Source: Persicaria tinctoria (taxonomy: Eukaryota > Streptophyta > Magnoliopsida > Caryophyllales > Polygonaceae). Taken from it: DNA of 64,000 nucleotides. Positions 45,795-57,315 of this stretch are shown here, in pieces. The DNA lies in assembly GCA_037127255.1 (NCBI GenBank), contig JBANSL010000005.1, positions 78,063,160 through 78,127,159 of the forward strand, in the 5' to 3' direction. Positions within the stretch are counted from its first letter, which is position 1. Each line of letters starts with the position of its first letter. The notes below the pieces were generated by a model. That model had not been told where the DNA came from. It made no database searches and saw nothing but the letters and a program-made list of their open reading frames with translations. A program made the translations under genes and the position numbers.

Positions 45795-46830
45795 CGAAAA
45801 ATGACCAAAAATAATACGAACTATCAACCTTGAACCAAAAATAATACGAACTTTAAAAATGACGATTTCATATACAAACTATTGCTATATTAACGAAAAA
45901 TAATACCGTGGTGGTTTCCGGTGAATTTTCCAGCCAAATGGGTGATGTGGCAGCCGGGAAATGTAATTGGGGTAAAAAATATATTTATTAATAAATATAG
46001 GTAGAAAACTGAAAATTGTAAAGATAAGAATCCACTGTTCATTGTGTTCATCAACTCTCTGTCTGCCCGAACAGCCCGAAGATCATGTCATCTTCCTCGA
46101 TCTCCATTAGAATCAACTTTCCCTTCTTCTCCAACTTCGCAGTTGTCCTTTCTCATAATTAGGACACTCCGTTTTTCCTTCAGAGTCCTAAGTATCACCA
46201 AATAAACCCCCAAATTGGAAAAGTTACCCTCGAAATTTTGCAATGAACCTATAAATCAAACTTCAAACATTCACCGAAACATCGAATATATTAAGGGGAA
46301 TCACATATTTTGAGGGTCTGATAGATATTCAACCCATTTCATCCTCAAATCTTTACTTAACAAAGTCGAAATTCAGATCTAGGGTTTATTTTTCCGGAAA
46401 ATTAAAAAACCTTAGTTCCATATTGAATTCATGAACCCACTTCTTATTAATGTTGAGATGCAACCCATTTGCTATCGAAAATATATTTTATACGGATTAT
46501 TAATTTGACTCCTTATTGAATTCATACCCAGTTGAGACTTCACATTGCTGTCGACACAAAGAATGTGGAGATCTGGAGAAGAAGACTTGAATTCCCAAAA
46601 TCTATATTAAAGTTAATTTTCTACCCATTATTGTTATTAATTACATTTTATGCCCCAATTACATTTTCCGGCTGCCATGTCACCCATTTCACCGGAAAAT
46701 TCACCGGAAACCACCACGGTATTATTTTTGGTTAATATGGCAATAGTTTGTATATGAAATCGTCATTTTTAAAGTTCGTATTATTTTTGGTTCAATGCTG
46801 ATAGTTCGTATTATTTTTGGTTATTTTTCC
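45795..46830. mobile_element. Mutator-like non-autonomous element, copy 2
   Basis: Inverted termini begin CGAAAAATGACCAAAAATAA on the left and GGAAAAATAACCAAAAATAA read from the right, and remain paired for about 200 bp, including CCGGTGAATTTTCCAGCC and its partner. The flanks TTAAATTAT (45786-45794) and TTAAACTAT (46831-46839) are a 9-bp target duplication with one mismatch. The ends match copy 1 (9938-10916), while the interior differs. The less AT-rich interior near 46040-46160 may be captured host sequence. Confidence 0.8.
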
Positions 46831-47168
46831 TTAAACTATTTGCAAATTAGTTGAAATGCCTCCAATTTATAGTTTCAATTTTTCATTTTAAAATGCCTCC
46901 ATTTTTTTGTCGCTCCATCTCCATGTGTATTCCTCGTACTTTTTTTTTTGTTGATCAAATCCCCTCTGTAATTATGGCTCCATGGTAGAGAGACCCTTTG
47001 AGTTCGTCACAATTAATGGGTATATATGGTTTTCAAGTGTGAACACATGTGTACAACACATTTTTCGGTGAGCATTAATTTATTCAGATTGGATGAATTA
47101 CAAAACCAATCATTTCTTAAATCCTGTGCATTTAGTTCAAACGACAATCTTTCTGGATCAGAGGGAGT

Positions 47169-49144
47169 AATAAATAGTTGGATACTAACAAGGGGGATTG
47201 TTGTCTGACTCTTTTCATGAATCTTCATTTATACTAGTAAAAAGAGTAGGGGCATTCTATTTGATTTTACTTTATCTTAAACTTCAATTTGTGGATAGAT
47301 ATTTTAAACATAATTTAAATAGGGTGGTCGTAGATCAGAACTAGTCGGGTTCTGCGGCAGTAAGTGAAGGCATCGGAACAGAAGTAATTCTGGTTTTGGA
47401 AGGCACGAACGGTCTATGAAGAAGTGACGATGGATGTATCGAATGTGCACAGAGAATGAGCAAAGCTGCCCCAATTCCCACCGATCTGCTATTGGGGTAT
47501 GACAGTGAATCAGATGGAATAGATTGTATCTCTTTTTTCAATCGGAATTGATAGAGCTGAATCCCCTAAGGTTAAAAGGGCTATGCTAGCATTGGTCACA
47601 TAGGCTTGAACCGCTTAGGCTCGACTCTTTGCAAGAATGCCTTGTGAAAGAATAGGGATAGGCCAATTTTCTTTTGAAAGGAAAGTATGCCATGCAATCC
47701 GTAAAAAAGTAGGCCAAAAAAAAATTATAATACCCAAAGTGCCCCGTTATAATTAAATCTCTTGCCATTCAATGTCTCCTCGTGCCTCCATGGATCTGCT
47801 TCATCCTCTTCATCATGTGATTTCATTTGCCCCCCTCCGTGTCATTCTCGTGCATTCCTCCACTAAAGGCAGACCATGGAAGCGGAGTCTTCCAATTCAA
47901 CCGCATGCGACTCCGTGTCGGTGTCGAAAATCAGACGAGCCTAGTTGGGTCGAAAGTAGGAGTTAGAAAGGTGAGCCTTTTATGTCGTTTTTAAGCGAAA
48001 GAAGAAGGAAGGGAAGTTCACCTATTGTTTTGGAGAGAAACGGGGGAGGGAGCTGAGGAAGAAGAAGGCGTCGATGACTCAGGTTGCAAATCTGGGCTAC
48101 GTCGGACGTCGTAAATGATGGAGCTCGGTTGTCGCTGCTTGGAGGGAGGTGGAGGGAGCTGTTGCAGGTGTTCGGCTCGGCTGGCTCGGAAGATAGGGGT
48201 AGGGTGCTCGGTGAGGCGCTCGGGCTAGCGGCTCGGCGATAAGGAGGTGGAGAGCGAAAGAGCTAGTGGAGTTGTGGCGTCAGTGGTGACAAGACAAAGA
48301 GGAGGAAGAGTGTCTTGGGTTGTGTTTAGAAAGGGGAGAGAAAGAAATGGAGGGTGGAGGGGGAAGATGTGTGAGTATAGTGGGTTGCTTGGATCGATTT
48401 CAAAAGGAGGGAGCAAAGCTTCTGAAACAGGCGTGAGTCGTAAGAGGGGAAGGAGTGTGGGAGAGGGAAACAAATTGAATGGGGTGTTTGGCTCAAATGG
48501 GAAAAAAACAACAACTGAATGAGAAATAGGGGTTGAGCTACAATCTTGCAGGGCTGATCGAAAGGGAGAAAGGGGGAGGAAAACAAAAGTGGTCCTAAAA
48601 TTTCAAATATCCAGAAAACGAATTCCAAAAAAAAAAACCTCGAAACCCGCTCTCTCGACCTTAACCAGACTCAATTAAAATTAAACTTTAGAATTCAAAA
48701 TAATAATGAAATCCGAAAAATATTTCAAGTATAGAACTAAGAAAGCGGAATAGAATCTGTTTTTTAATCAGAATCAATTTATGTCGAGTTTTTCTTCGGA
48801 AGAGCCAAAATAAAATTATTTTGATCGAGGACGAAGATCCTCAAAACTTCCCGAATTTCAAAATCAAATTAATCTAAACGAATATTTTTAAATAAAATAA
48901 TGATTCGAAATTTTTCGGCCTTTACATTGCCCTAAGGGCACAAGATAAGATTCCCGTTTAAAAAAAACATTTTCATAATTTAATTGCTTTAGGCAAATTT
49001 TATATTAAATTCTTTGGGTACACTTGTTTTTGGTAGGGAATCTTTTGACTCTTATCATGTACCCCTAGGGTATAAGATAGAAAGACTGAAATAATAAAGT
49101 TCATTTTGGTTGATGTGGTGATGTTTACATTTGGTTGTTTTTAT
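47169..49144. other. Intergenic DNA, no gene recognised
   Basis: Frames at 47772-47966, 48225-48473 and 48247-48628 run over purine-rich AGGAGG-type sequence and are open on both strands without any domain. GGAGGGAGGTGGAGGG runs lie at about 48140-48370. The part after 48640 is AT-rich. I see no supported gene. Confidence 0.4.
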
Positions 49145-49625
49145 TAAGTAAGAATTCGAGTTCAGACGTATATGAAACTCGAAGGTCGGCCAAGCCGGCA
49201 CACGGAAGAACCGTCTACAAACGATAACCTACAACAATACAAAACGGTGGAAACTCAGGCAAACGCACTCTACAACCCAAACAAAACCAATCAGATATAA
49301 ACCAAACAGGAAGTGGACGAAGACGACAGACGAAGCCAAGCCCTACTCGAAAGCAGAACCTTAGACCGACGATACATCGGGACTCGGTCATCATGTGGGC
49401 AGTGAGGACGAAACTCCAGGGAAACAGTCAACCCGAGTTGTGGAGACACCATGACACACACTATCACGACCCCAGTCTATCCCGACTCCGACAGCCAAAA
49501 CCAAAACCACGGAAAAGATCGTCAAGCCACACCATCATTGAGCCGCACACCGCCAGAGTAAGAAGCATCTGGAAATCCTTTTGGAATTTTATCAACCTTA
49601 ACGGGATTTTGTACACGTCCAAATG
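49145..49625 (-). repeat. Retro-element fragment related to 42296-42656
   Basis: In the same orientation it shares with 42296-42656 a stretch of GGGACTCGGTCATC, GTGGGCAGTG and GACGAAACTCCAGGGAAACA and the general order of words. The minus-strand 3' end reads CTTACTTAATAAAAACAACC. It may be a SINE or truncated LINE family. The 3' end is near 49145; the 5' end is uncertain. Confidence 0.6.
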
Positions 49626-49659
49626 AGTGGGGTTTCCAGATATATGTAAAATTCTATAT

Positions 49660-51335
49660 ATTTTTAGAGATATATGTATAAATATATAGAAATATATATA
49701 GGGTATAGGGTGTGGTTCAAGACCATCCACAATGATGTATCTTGTGCACAAATCTTGATCGTTGATCGAAAGAAGATGGAAGGTCATGGTTAAAAGAGTT
49801 TTTTTATTTTTTTATTTTTTACTATAAAAAAAGGGAGACCCACAAAAACCAATGTCCACCCATTCCGTATGCGCGTGTACATGACATCCCAATCCAATTT
49901 AATTTTTTTTTGAAAGATATTTTTTTTATTTGGATGAACATAATCTGTTGCTAAAATTTTGATTTCATATCGGGGTATTAAAAAATTTGATTCCAACAAA
50001 AAAATCATTTGGAAAGACATACTCAGCTTTTAAGAATATTTTTTTTATTTTAAAAAAGGTTGGTGGGATTAGGGACCCACAAAATAAAATAAAATCAATT
50101 TTTTTTGGCCAATCCATTTTTTTAAAAATGGATATGCATATTACTTATGCATATTACTTTTTTTTACCTGATTTTGTTGTTTGAAATTTTTGTCAATTTC
50201 ATAGAATAATGTTTCTCATGCTACTGAATAATATTATGTTTTCTTTTTCCAGCCAGTTAAAATCAAAATTAACCAATTCAACTGAATAATTTGTCTCATC
50301 CTATCGAATAATGTTTTTTTGTTCATCAATTTTAGACAAAAGAAACCCAAAATTGCTAAACAATACTTCACATTTCATTGAATAATGTTTCAAATTTCAC
50401 TGAATAATGTTTAATTGTGTAATTATACACGTGCAATGAATGGTTTTTATGTTGTTCGTCAATCCGAAGACTTCATATACTCACGAATAATGAATCATAT
50501 TTCACTGAACAATTGACCAACTTATTATCACTAGTAACCAAAAACCGACACACACTTCTGAATAATTGATGAATAATGAATCAAATTATGTATGTCGAAA
50601 ACTCTACACTAAATTCGACATATACGTCTAAATAATTATTCGATTTCCCCTGAATAATATAGGAATCATAGGTTGATAAGCAACAAATTTCAACTCTAAC
50701 CCGATTTCACCAACACTCTAATTACTCAAACACCCCCTGCCCCCCCCAAACCTAATCACCCCCCCCCCCCAATAGTCTCTGTTTTTTCATTACCCCTACT
50801 CCAAAATCAACCACGACGCCACCAATAGCCGCCAGATTGGCCTTGCAAATGAAGACATCGAAATTAGTTATCTCGATCCCCTTTCGGCACATAGAAATCG
50901 CCGGAATCGTCCCCTTCTAGCCACCATTCCGTCGACCTTCGAGATCCCCTTCAAATCGCCGCCCCCACCTCCTCCTCCAACTGCTTTGATTGCCCTCCGC
51001 TACGACTGAGAGGAGGTGCTCTCGTCATTTCCAGAATGCCGATTGCAGCCATCGGACATCAAAAAAGAGTTGGCCCTCCTCCTTGCCCTATCGCACTTCG
51101 TCCGATCGAAGTCCTTTCTAGTTCTTCTGTGCATTGAGAAATTGGGACTAATTATTTTAATACGGAGGTTGGAGTACACTCACAATTTGGGTTGAGAGAT
51201 TTGTTTTGAGAATGGGTCCCATTTTTTTTTTAAAAAAAAACTGAAATTAAGAATAAATCTACACCATTGATTTGATTGTATTCAATCACTCAGATCCGTG
51301 CACAATGTATACCCTAAGGGGTGTGCACAATTGAT
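49660..51335. repeat. Candidate non-autonomous element with GAATAATG motif cluster
   Basis: The two ends resemble each other inversely: TATATAGGGTATAGGG and CTTGTGCACAAATCT on the left, TTAGGGTATACATTG and TTGTGCACGGATCT read from the right. Between 50200 and 50660 the word GAATAATG, usually preceded by ACT or TC, recurs about a dozen times at irregular spacing. A run of C lies at 50758-50770. I found no transposase and no clear target duplication. Confidence 0.4.
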
Positions 51336-51339
51336 CTAT

Positions 51340-51344
51340 CCTCA

Positions 51345-51377
<33 letters not shown>

Positions 51378-51382
51378 TATAT
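51340..51382. repeat. TA/CA microsatellite
   Basis: A (TA)n run of about 13 units leads into CACACACACA and then TATATATA. Confidence 0.9.
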
Positions 51383-51489
51383 ATGAGTTCGAATATTATT
51401 TATTATTTTATTTTTGTTTGATTTTGTTTTGTGTGTGCAGCTTTGAACCCAAGACAAACACACGGGCTAGAAACAGGTCACACATAGGT

Positions 51490-52465
51490 CAAGGCAAAAA
51501 TGAGCAGGATGAATGGTGATGGCCGGCCAACATAGGCCATGGAAGCCGAGGAGGATGGGCGTCGACGGTCAGAGATGCAGAGCTGGCAGGAGAGGGGTCG
51601 GGCCAGCCAACAACGGCCAAGGAGGGCGAAGGCCGGAGTTGCATGCTGGCAAGAAGGTCATTGAAGAGGGTGAAGAGGGGTCGGGGATGCAACCGGCGCA
51701 CCGAGGAGACCTGCTGAGGCATCAACCGGGCCCCAAGTAGGACGATCCAAGAGAGGAGGGTGCGCACCGACGCAAGCCAGCCTGCCATGACGGCGCAACA
51801 GAAGATCATCACACAACCAAGAGAAGGGAAGGCAAGCAGGAATGACAAATTGGATTGAAACACCTCCCGAACAATCGATACAAGGGGAGAAAGAGGGAAG
51901 GATGAGCACAAATCAGGCCGAGCAAAAGCTGATTTGGGGATATGAGACACCGATCTACAAAAGCTCCAAAATAGTTTTTGATTTGGATCAAAAACTAAAA
52001 AGGGAATCGGAGCTAGGATTGTTCCAATTACGATTGACAACCGGAATCACGCCGGAGCGATCACACCAGAGTGAGAGAGTGGTGAATACCACAATGTCAG
52101 GCGGCCGAAGTCGGGTTGATGACGACCGAAGCCGGTGTAGAATGATCGAAGCAAATATTTAGTCTCCCTTCACAATTTAAATAACTATTGTGGGATCCGC
52201 ACCTTTACATTTGTTGTTTTATTGTGGGGGTCGGGTTGATCCCCATTTTGATTTATATTTTTTTTAACACTAATAAAGTCTTAGATAGTTTTATTTTTAT
52301 TTATTATTCTTTATTCTTTATTTTTTAGTGAACTAATAAATAAAAATATTTAAAAAATTGTTAAATTATTTGAAAAATCCTTCAACAACTTATTGAAATG
52401 TGTGTAATAATATAAACATATATAAGAAATTTGTACGTAACATGTTATTTTCTAGAAATGTGTGT
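51490..52465. other. GC-rich then AT-rich intergenic DNA, no gene recognised
   Basis: About 51490-52150 is GC-rich with frames on both strands (51489-52040 minus, 51842-52162 plus) that show no family motif; the translations are low in complexity (Arg, Gly, Pro, Leu). From 52170 it becomes AT-rich. Confidence 0.4.
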
Positions 52466-52467
52466 AA

Positions 52468-52955
52468 TTTTTTTTTTTTTTGAGCTCAAGCCAATCAAAT
52501 TTTATTCAGCATCTCCCCATAGCTTGTCCAATACAAATTGAGGTAAACCAGAAATATCAAAAAATAAAGTGTCAAGAATGGGTCTAACTTTGGCCAATTC
52601 GTGTGCAACATAGTTTCCTTTCCTCCGCACATGCGTCCACTGAATTGTCTCAAAGGCGGCCAGTTGCTTTATGTTCTCTATGATGTGCCGCAACGCTCCC
52701 ATTCCACTGTAACCCCCATTGAGCTTAGAGATTAATCCCAAGCAATCTGACTCCACCTAAGCCCGCCTATAGCCCCTCTCCTTAGCTCTACCAAGCGCCC
52801 ACACCACACTCTCCGCTTCGACTAGCTCGATGTCCTCGGAAGGTTGTACGCCCTTGTGTCCTGCAAGCACAAAATCTCCCCTATCGTTTTGCACCACGAA
52901 ACTGATGCCTGCACTGCCGTCCCCACACATCCACAAGGAAACTTGTAGTTAACAT
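52468..52955 (-). mobile_element. 5'-truncated LINE 3' end with RNase H domain
   Basis: The minus-strand translation gives an RNase H domain: GSAGISFVVQNDRGDFVLAG, ELVEAESVVWALGRAKERGY, a TAG stop, then VESDCLGLISKLNGG and HVRRKGNYVAHELAK (the conserved RxxNxxAHxLA motif). It ends DKLWGDAE just before the 3' end. A T run at about 52468-52481 is the poly(A) tail. The RT and endonuclease are missing. The sequence differs from the LINEs at 12.0 and 32.6 kb, so it is a third lineage. Confidence 0.85.
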
Positions 52956-53361
52956 ATCATTTTCAATTGCCAATAATGTATCGTTAACATGTTTTCAACG
53001 TACGTATGACTTTGTGCCAAACTACCGATATGCAACCAAGGAACACGTTCACAAACATAAGTCATATGTAATTAATGCATACAATTCACACATAAAAAAA
53101 TTTAAAAGCGATAGTGACATATATAATCTACAATATTATAAATTAAATTATTCAAATAATAATTTAAACGTAAAAGATTTTTGCCAAAGATAAAGTAACA
53201 AATGATTTTATACACCAGGCAAAAAAGGTCCATGCCTTCTCGCCACAAAAAAAAAAAGAAAAAGAAAGAGATGGGACAATATATTAGTTCCATTTCCAAA
53301 AATTGCATTACTAAAATACTATGTCAATGGCAAACAGATTGTTGAATATGTGGAAGGTGGA

Positions 53362-53681
53362 TTATGGTAGTGGAGATTATTTTGGAGACGCGGAAGGTGG
53401 ATTTTTTTTATAAAAAAAACCTAATTAGGGGCGGGTTTGACAATAAGTTATCTTTTAAGGTATGCAGATTATTTTTAAGGGATTATATGAATTGGAGATT
53501 ATGTTATGAGTTATGGGGATAGAAGATGTTGAGTTTATTTTTTTTAAATAACTCCGGTAAGGTGTTTGGTGGAAAGAAGGTTATTTTTTTAACTAATTAT
53601 GAAATGACGACATTGCCCCCTTCCCCTTCAATCTCCCATTCCTCTTTCTCCCGATTGAGAGCTCAGGGCTAACGACATTGC
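53362..53681 (+). repeat. Direct repeat, copy 1
   Basis: It runs from GGATTATGGTAGTGGAGATT to ACGACATTGCCTG and is repeated at 54100-54431 with few differences, mostly in T and A runs. The intervening 0.4 kb is not repeated. Neither a TG...CA pair nor a TSD could be defined, so a TRIM element is not proved. Confidence 0.75.
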
Positions 53682-54099
53682 CTGTTGCGCTGCCCCTATT
53701 CACCTCCCAACCTTCTCTCTCACTCCCCCGACCGACATTAAAAATGAAGTGAAAAACGTGAGTTGGTTAAAGTTTTGGGGAGGAAAACATTTCACCAGAA
53801 TGCAACATTTGTCAAAAAAGTTTATGGTTTAGTATTGTATAAAAGAAGAAATAAGATTTAAAAAACTCTGATGATTTACTTGAAGTTCAAAGGTGAGAAA
53901 TGGTGATCATAATCTTTTTTTTTTCTGTTCACTTTGCTATTTGCAAGTTTGAAAAGATGATTTCTAATGTATCCAGATTTTGCCATCGATCAAAGCACAA
54001 GTTCGCTGAAAAGTTTTTAGATGGGATGGGCAAGTATGAGACCTCTTGCATGACAAATCGGTAGTAGGTGGTATTTTTGGAGGTGAGATTTTTTTTTTT

Positions 54100-54431
54100 T
54101 GGAGATTATGGTGGTGGAGATTATTTTGGAGACGCGGAAGGTGGGTTTTTTTTTTAAAAAAAAAAAAACTAATTAGGGGCGGGTTTGACAATAAGTTATC
54201 TTTTAAGGTATGCAGGTTATTTTTAAGGGATTATATGTGGTGGAAATTATGGTATGAGTTATGGGGATAGAAGATGTTGAGTTTACTTTTTTTAAATAAC
54301 TCTGGTAAGGTGTTTGGTGGAAAGAAGGTTATTTTTTTTAATTAATTATGAAATGACGACATTTCCTCCTTCCCCTTCAATCTCACATTCCTCTTTCTCC
54401 CGATTGAGAGCTCAGGGCTAACGACATTGCC
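54100..54431 (+). repeat. Direct repeat, copy 2
   Basis: Second copy of 53362-53681, offset by about 738 bp. It contains the same GGGGCGGGTTTGACAATAAG and GATTGAGAGCTCAGGGCTAA blocks. A segmental tandem duplication or a short LTR-type element are both possible. Confidence 0.75.
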
Positions 54432-54728
54432 TGCTGAACTCATCCTCATCCATCACCAACAAATTGAAATCCCCTATTGAGATATTTCCTTTTAGATGAT
54501 CTTGATTTCAGGGGAACGAATATGGATGTGATTTCAGATGAGTATTTTATAATTACATTAAACTTGGTTGTGATTGCAGAGATGTAGCGAATGAATCGAT
54601 GTTCTCGCCTATCCAATTCGGAGCCCTTGGTCGTTCATCCAACGAAGAGAGTAACATGGGTGCCCAGCAGTGGCCGCTGAAGAGAAGAGGAGGAGCTGAC
54701 CTCCCCAACCACCAAATAAAGGGGACCA

Positions 54729-54765
54729 GAGTTGTTATCGGAGCTCACCTCTCCGATAACAACTC
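54729..54765. repeat. Perfect 15-bp inverted repeat with 7-nt loop
   Basis: GAGTTGTTATCGGAG at 54729-54743 faces CTCCGATAACAACTC at 54751-54765. No T-run follows and this is a plant sequence, so I do not call it a terminator. Confidence 0.8.
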
Positions 54766-54876
54766 CGACCACCAAACTTCCATTTTCAAGAAATTAAAGG
54801 GTGTGTTTAATAATAGATTATAAATGGGAGATTTTTTCTAGCTTTTACTTTTTAGAACATACGCAGTAGTAAAATA

Positions 54877-55233
54877 CTCCATCCGTTCTCTAATATTTGT
54901 CGTTTGGAGAAAGATCACACAAAGTAAGAAAATGAATTCAAATGAATATCGTACTAAGATGCATTAATGATCTATGTGGGTTTTTAATTTCCATTGATTA
55001 TTTTATTCAAACAGTGTGCTCCATGATACTCAATGACTCTTCAATTACCACGTTGATATGATGTCTGACAAACTGTTTCTAATGCCCTTATTTCATTTTG
55101 AAAAAATTTTAATTAGAAAAACTAAAAAGTAAAAGAAGTGGGCCAAACTGTGAGGTTGGATAGAGCTGAACGACAAATATTTTGCTAAAGCTAAAAAATC
55201 CTTAAAACGTCAAATATTAGAGAACGGAGGGAG
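54877..55233. mobile_element. Stowaway-type MITE
   Basis: The left end CTCCATCCGTTCTCTAATATTT and the right end (inverted) CTCCCTCCGTTCTCTAATATTT are each bordered by TA (54875-54876 and 55234-55235). Length is 357 bp, with no coding content. Confidence 0.88.
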
Positions 55234-55235
55234 TA

Positions 55236-55873
55236 GTTTTTTAGAGCATTAATGAATTAGTCTTCTATTTCATCAAAATTACACAATATGCCCCTCATCT
55301 TCTTTAATCTCTTTAGCCGTCGATGTCGCCATATTAGCCGATAATCTCTCCATATTTTTAGATCTACAACATGGTTGCCTAACGTAGCACATACCAAGCT
55401 CGGAGAGGAAGTCGAATGTGGTGGAAGAAGCGGTGGCGGTTGAGACCGGAATGACCACATAGATGAACGAGGGCGAAGAAAAAAGAACAACGATCCCTCT
55501 CCTTGGAACTCCGACCCCCTAAATCTGTCCGTTTTTAAACAATCTTCAAAGAAAAATGGTAATTAGAATGCTTAATTACCCTCAATTTATTGGGTTCATG
55601 GTAACATTCGGGAGAGTAGTTGGGCAACCATGAACCATGGACATTGTTCAATAAAACCCTTGTAAAAAAATCCGCGTAGGCTGCCTTGTCAGCAATTTTT
55701 GACTTGTGAAAAACTTGTGGTAATATACTACCACTACCTTCAAAGGTCGGGATATTTTTATTAAATTTGAAAGTTGAAGATATATTTTTATCATACCCAA
55801 AGGTGAGGGTAATTTAATTAGTTTTTTTTTTAAGTTGTTTCCCGATAAAAATGATGAAAATACCATCACATTA
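55236..55873. other. Intergenic DNA, no gene recognised
   Basis: Short minus-strand frames (55257-55490 and 55648-55869) lack recognisable domains. Nothing else stands out. Confidence 0.4.
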
Positions 55874-55876
55874 TTA

Positions 55877-56357
55877 GAACATGCTCATTGCAGAGCCCCA
55901 AGGCCCTTACATATGCCACATCATAATAAAAAGAAAAAGAAAACTCAATTTTTATTAGCAGCATAACCAAGAGGGACACACGATATCCTCTTTTTAAATC
56001 ATTTTTACGCATTTTTTGTAAACTTTTAAAAAAAAAATATTCAAGTGTGAATTAATTTTATCTACCCATATACACCCATTTTGCATATATTTTTTTAAAA
56101 AAATTATACCAACAATGCTCATATACTATTTTTTACCATGTAAAAAGCTAATAATAATAATAATAATAACCATATAAAAAGCTAATAATAATAATAATAC
56201 TTGAGTAATTGGAAACGATAAATAGTAAAAATTAAAAAGTAACTTAAGGACCCGAGAGTCGGACTCTCAAATATGGGTGCAAATAATAAAAAATAAGAAT
56301 AGGATCCTGAAAAAATAAATTAAGGGTCCGGATCCGGGCCCACTATTGTTCATGCTC
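55877..56357. mobile_element. PIF/Harbinger-like MITE
   Basis: The termini GAACATGCTCATTG and, read from the right, GAGCATGAACAATAG are flanked by TTA (55874-55876 and 56358-56360), the preferred 3-bp target of PIF/Harbinger. The interior is AT-rich, shares the ACACCCATTTTGCATAT block with 8641-9638 and has TAA repeats at about 56149-56200. Confidence 0.6.
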
Positions 56358-56360
56358 TTA

Positions 56361-57315
56361 CCCCTCCTCTCCGATCGGTCCTCGAGTCCTCAGGCCCTCT
56401 TTCTCTCAGACCACGTTCTTCTTCATCCCTTGCTTCATATTGGTGTGAATCGACGTCCTTACCCCTTGGGGTTGCCATCTCTCTCTGTTCCTTTGAAGTT
56501 GGGCACGTCGAGACCCCCCCTGTTGGGAATTCATTAATGGTATCGTTTCAATTGATTTCGACAGCGGCGGCGTCGAGGGAGCTCGACGGAGGCGGCGACG
56601 ATTAGGGCGACCTGCGTGGGGTTTATTTTGCCCTTTCCCACCACATTTCTCTTCGAATCCAATTTTGTCCGGGGCTTTGTTTCCCTTGCCATTTGCTTTG
56701 CGATTCCAGAACACACACAGAGAGGCGACGGCGGAGCTCGTTGGCGGCGGTGGCAAAGGAGTTCGATGGTGGAGAAGGAGCTCGAGGTTGAAGACGATCG
56801 TGATCGAGCGAGTCTCACCAGGGCGCTCTTTGATTGAAGATGAGAAGAAGGGCAGGAATGGCCAATGATTCGAGAAGCTCCACAAAATCTCCGAAAGCTT
56901 GACCCCCCAAGCTTCCATTTTCGCCCCAAAAAATCTCCCAAACCCCCTACGAAAGCTTCATAAGCTTCCTCAAAATACACAACACCGAAGCTCTCAGGCT
57001 TTCTAGCAAGAAGCTGGGAAAAGATGCACCTTCACCTCCCACACCTCTTCTCAAAGCTGTTGCCAAACAAGCAGCTCATAAGCTACTTCTTTTTTTTCAC
57101 CACCTGCACCCCTCAAACCTCCTACCAAAGCCATTGCCAAACACGCGCTAAGCTTTCTAGCAAGGTTTTTTTTTTCTTTTCCCCTTTGTATTAACTTCCT
57201 TACGAATTTGTGGTAGCATTACTACATAGGATGTTTTCATGGAAATTAAATATACGTACTTAGAAAAAAGAACAAAAGTTCTGAAGCTTTTGCTCATTTT
57301 TATCATGTTCGATAG
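56361..57315. other. Upstream region of RECG, first exon not recognised
   Basis: Overlapping frames on both strands at 56400-56980 show no conserved domain. The segment has a normal, less AT-rich composition and could hold a promoter or noncoding leader. I looked for the expected plant RECG N-terminal exon here and could not see it. Confidence 0.4.

Larger units (their letters stand above)
45152..47168 (-). mobile_element. Probable mariner-like element with Stowaway termini, deleted and interrupted
   Basis: The left terminus CTCCCTCCGATCCAGAAAGATTG pairs with the right terminus read inwards, CTCCCTCTGATCCAGAAAGATTG, and both border TA. After removing the Mutator-like insertion (45795-46830 plus 9 bp) about 0.97 kb remains, larger than a usual Stowaway MITE. 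A minus-strand 98-codon frame inside it resembles the N-terminus of plant mariner-like transposases. The catalytic part is missing. The assignment rests on termini plus that frame. Confidence 0.6.

Noticed and set aside
51489..52040. 183-codon minus-strand open frame and overlapping plus-strand frames in GC-rich DNA
   Set aside because: Frames are open on both strands because of base composition; the translation has no family motif.
53362..54431. Firm call of a TRIM or LTR element
   Set aside because: No TG...CA ends, primer-binding site or target duplication could be shown.
54729..54765. Rho-independent terminator
   Set aside because: A good hairpin but no T-run after it, and the window is plant nuclear DNA.
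56406..56980. Minus-strand frames of 170 and 148 codons upstream of RECG
   Set aside because: No recognisable domain, and the frames overlap one another in different registers.
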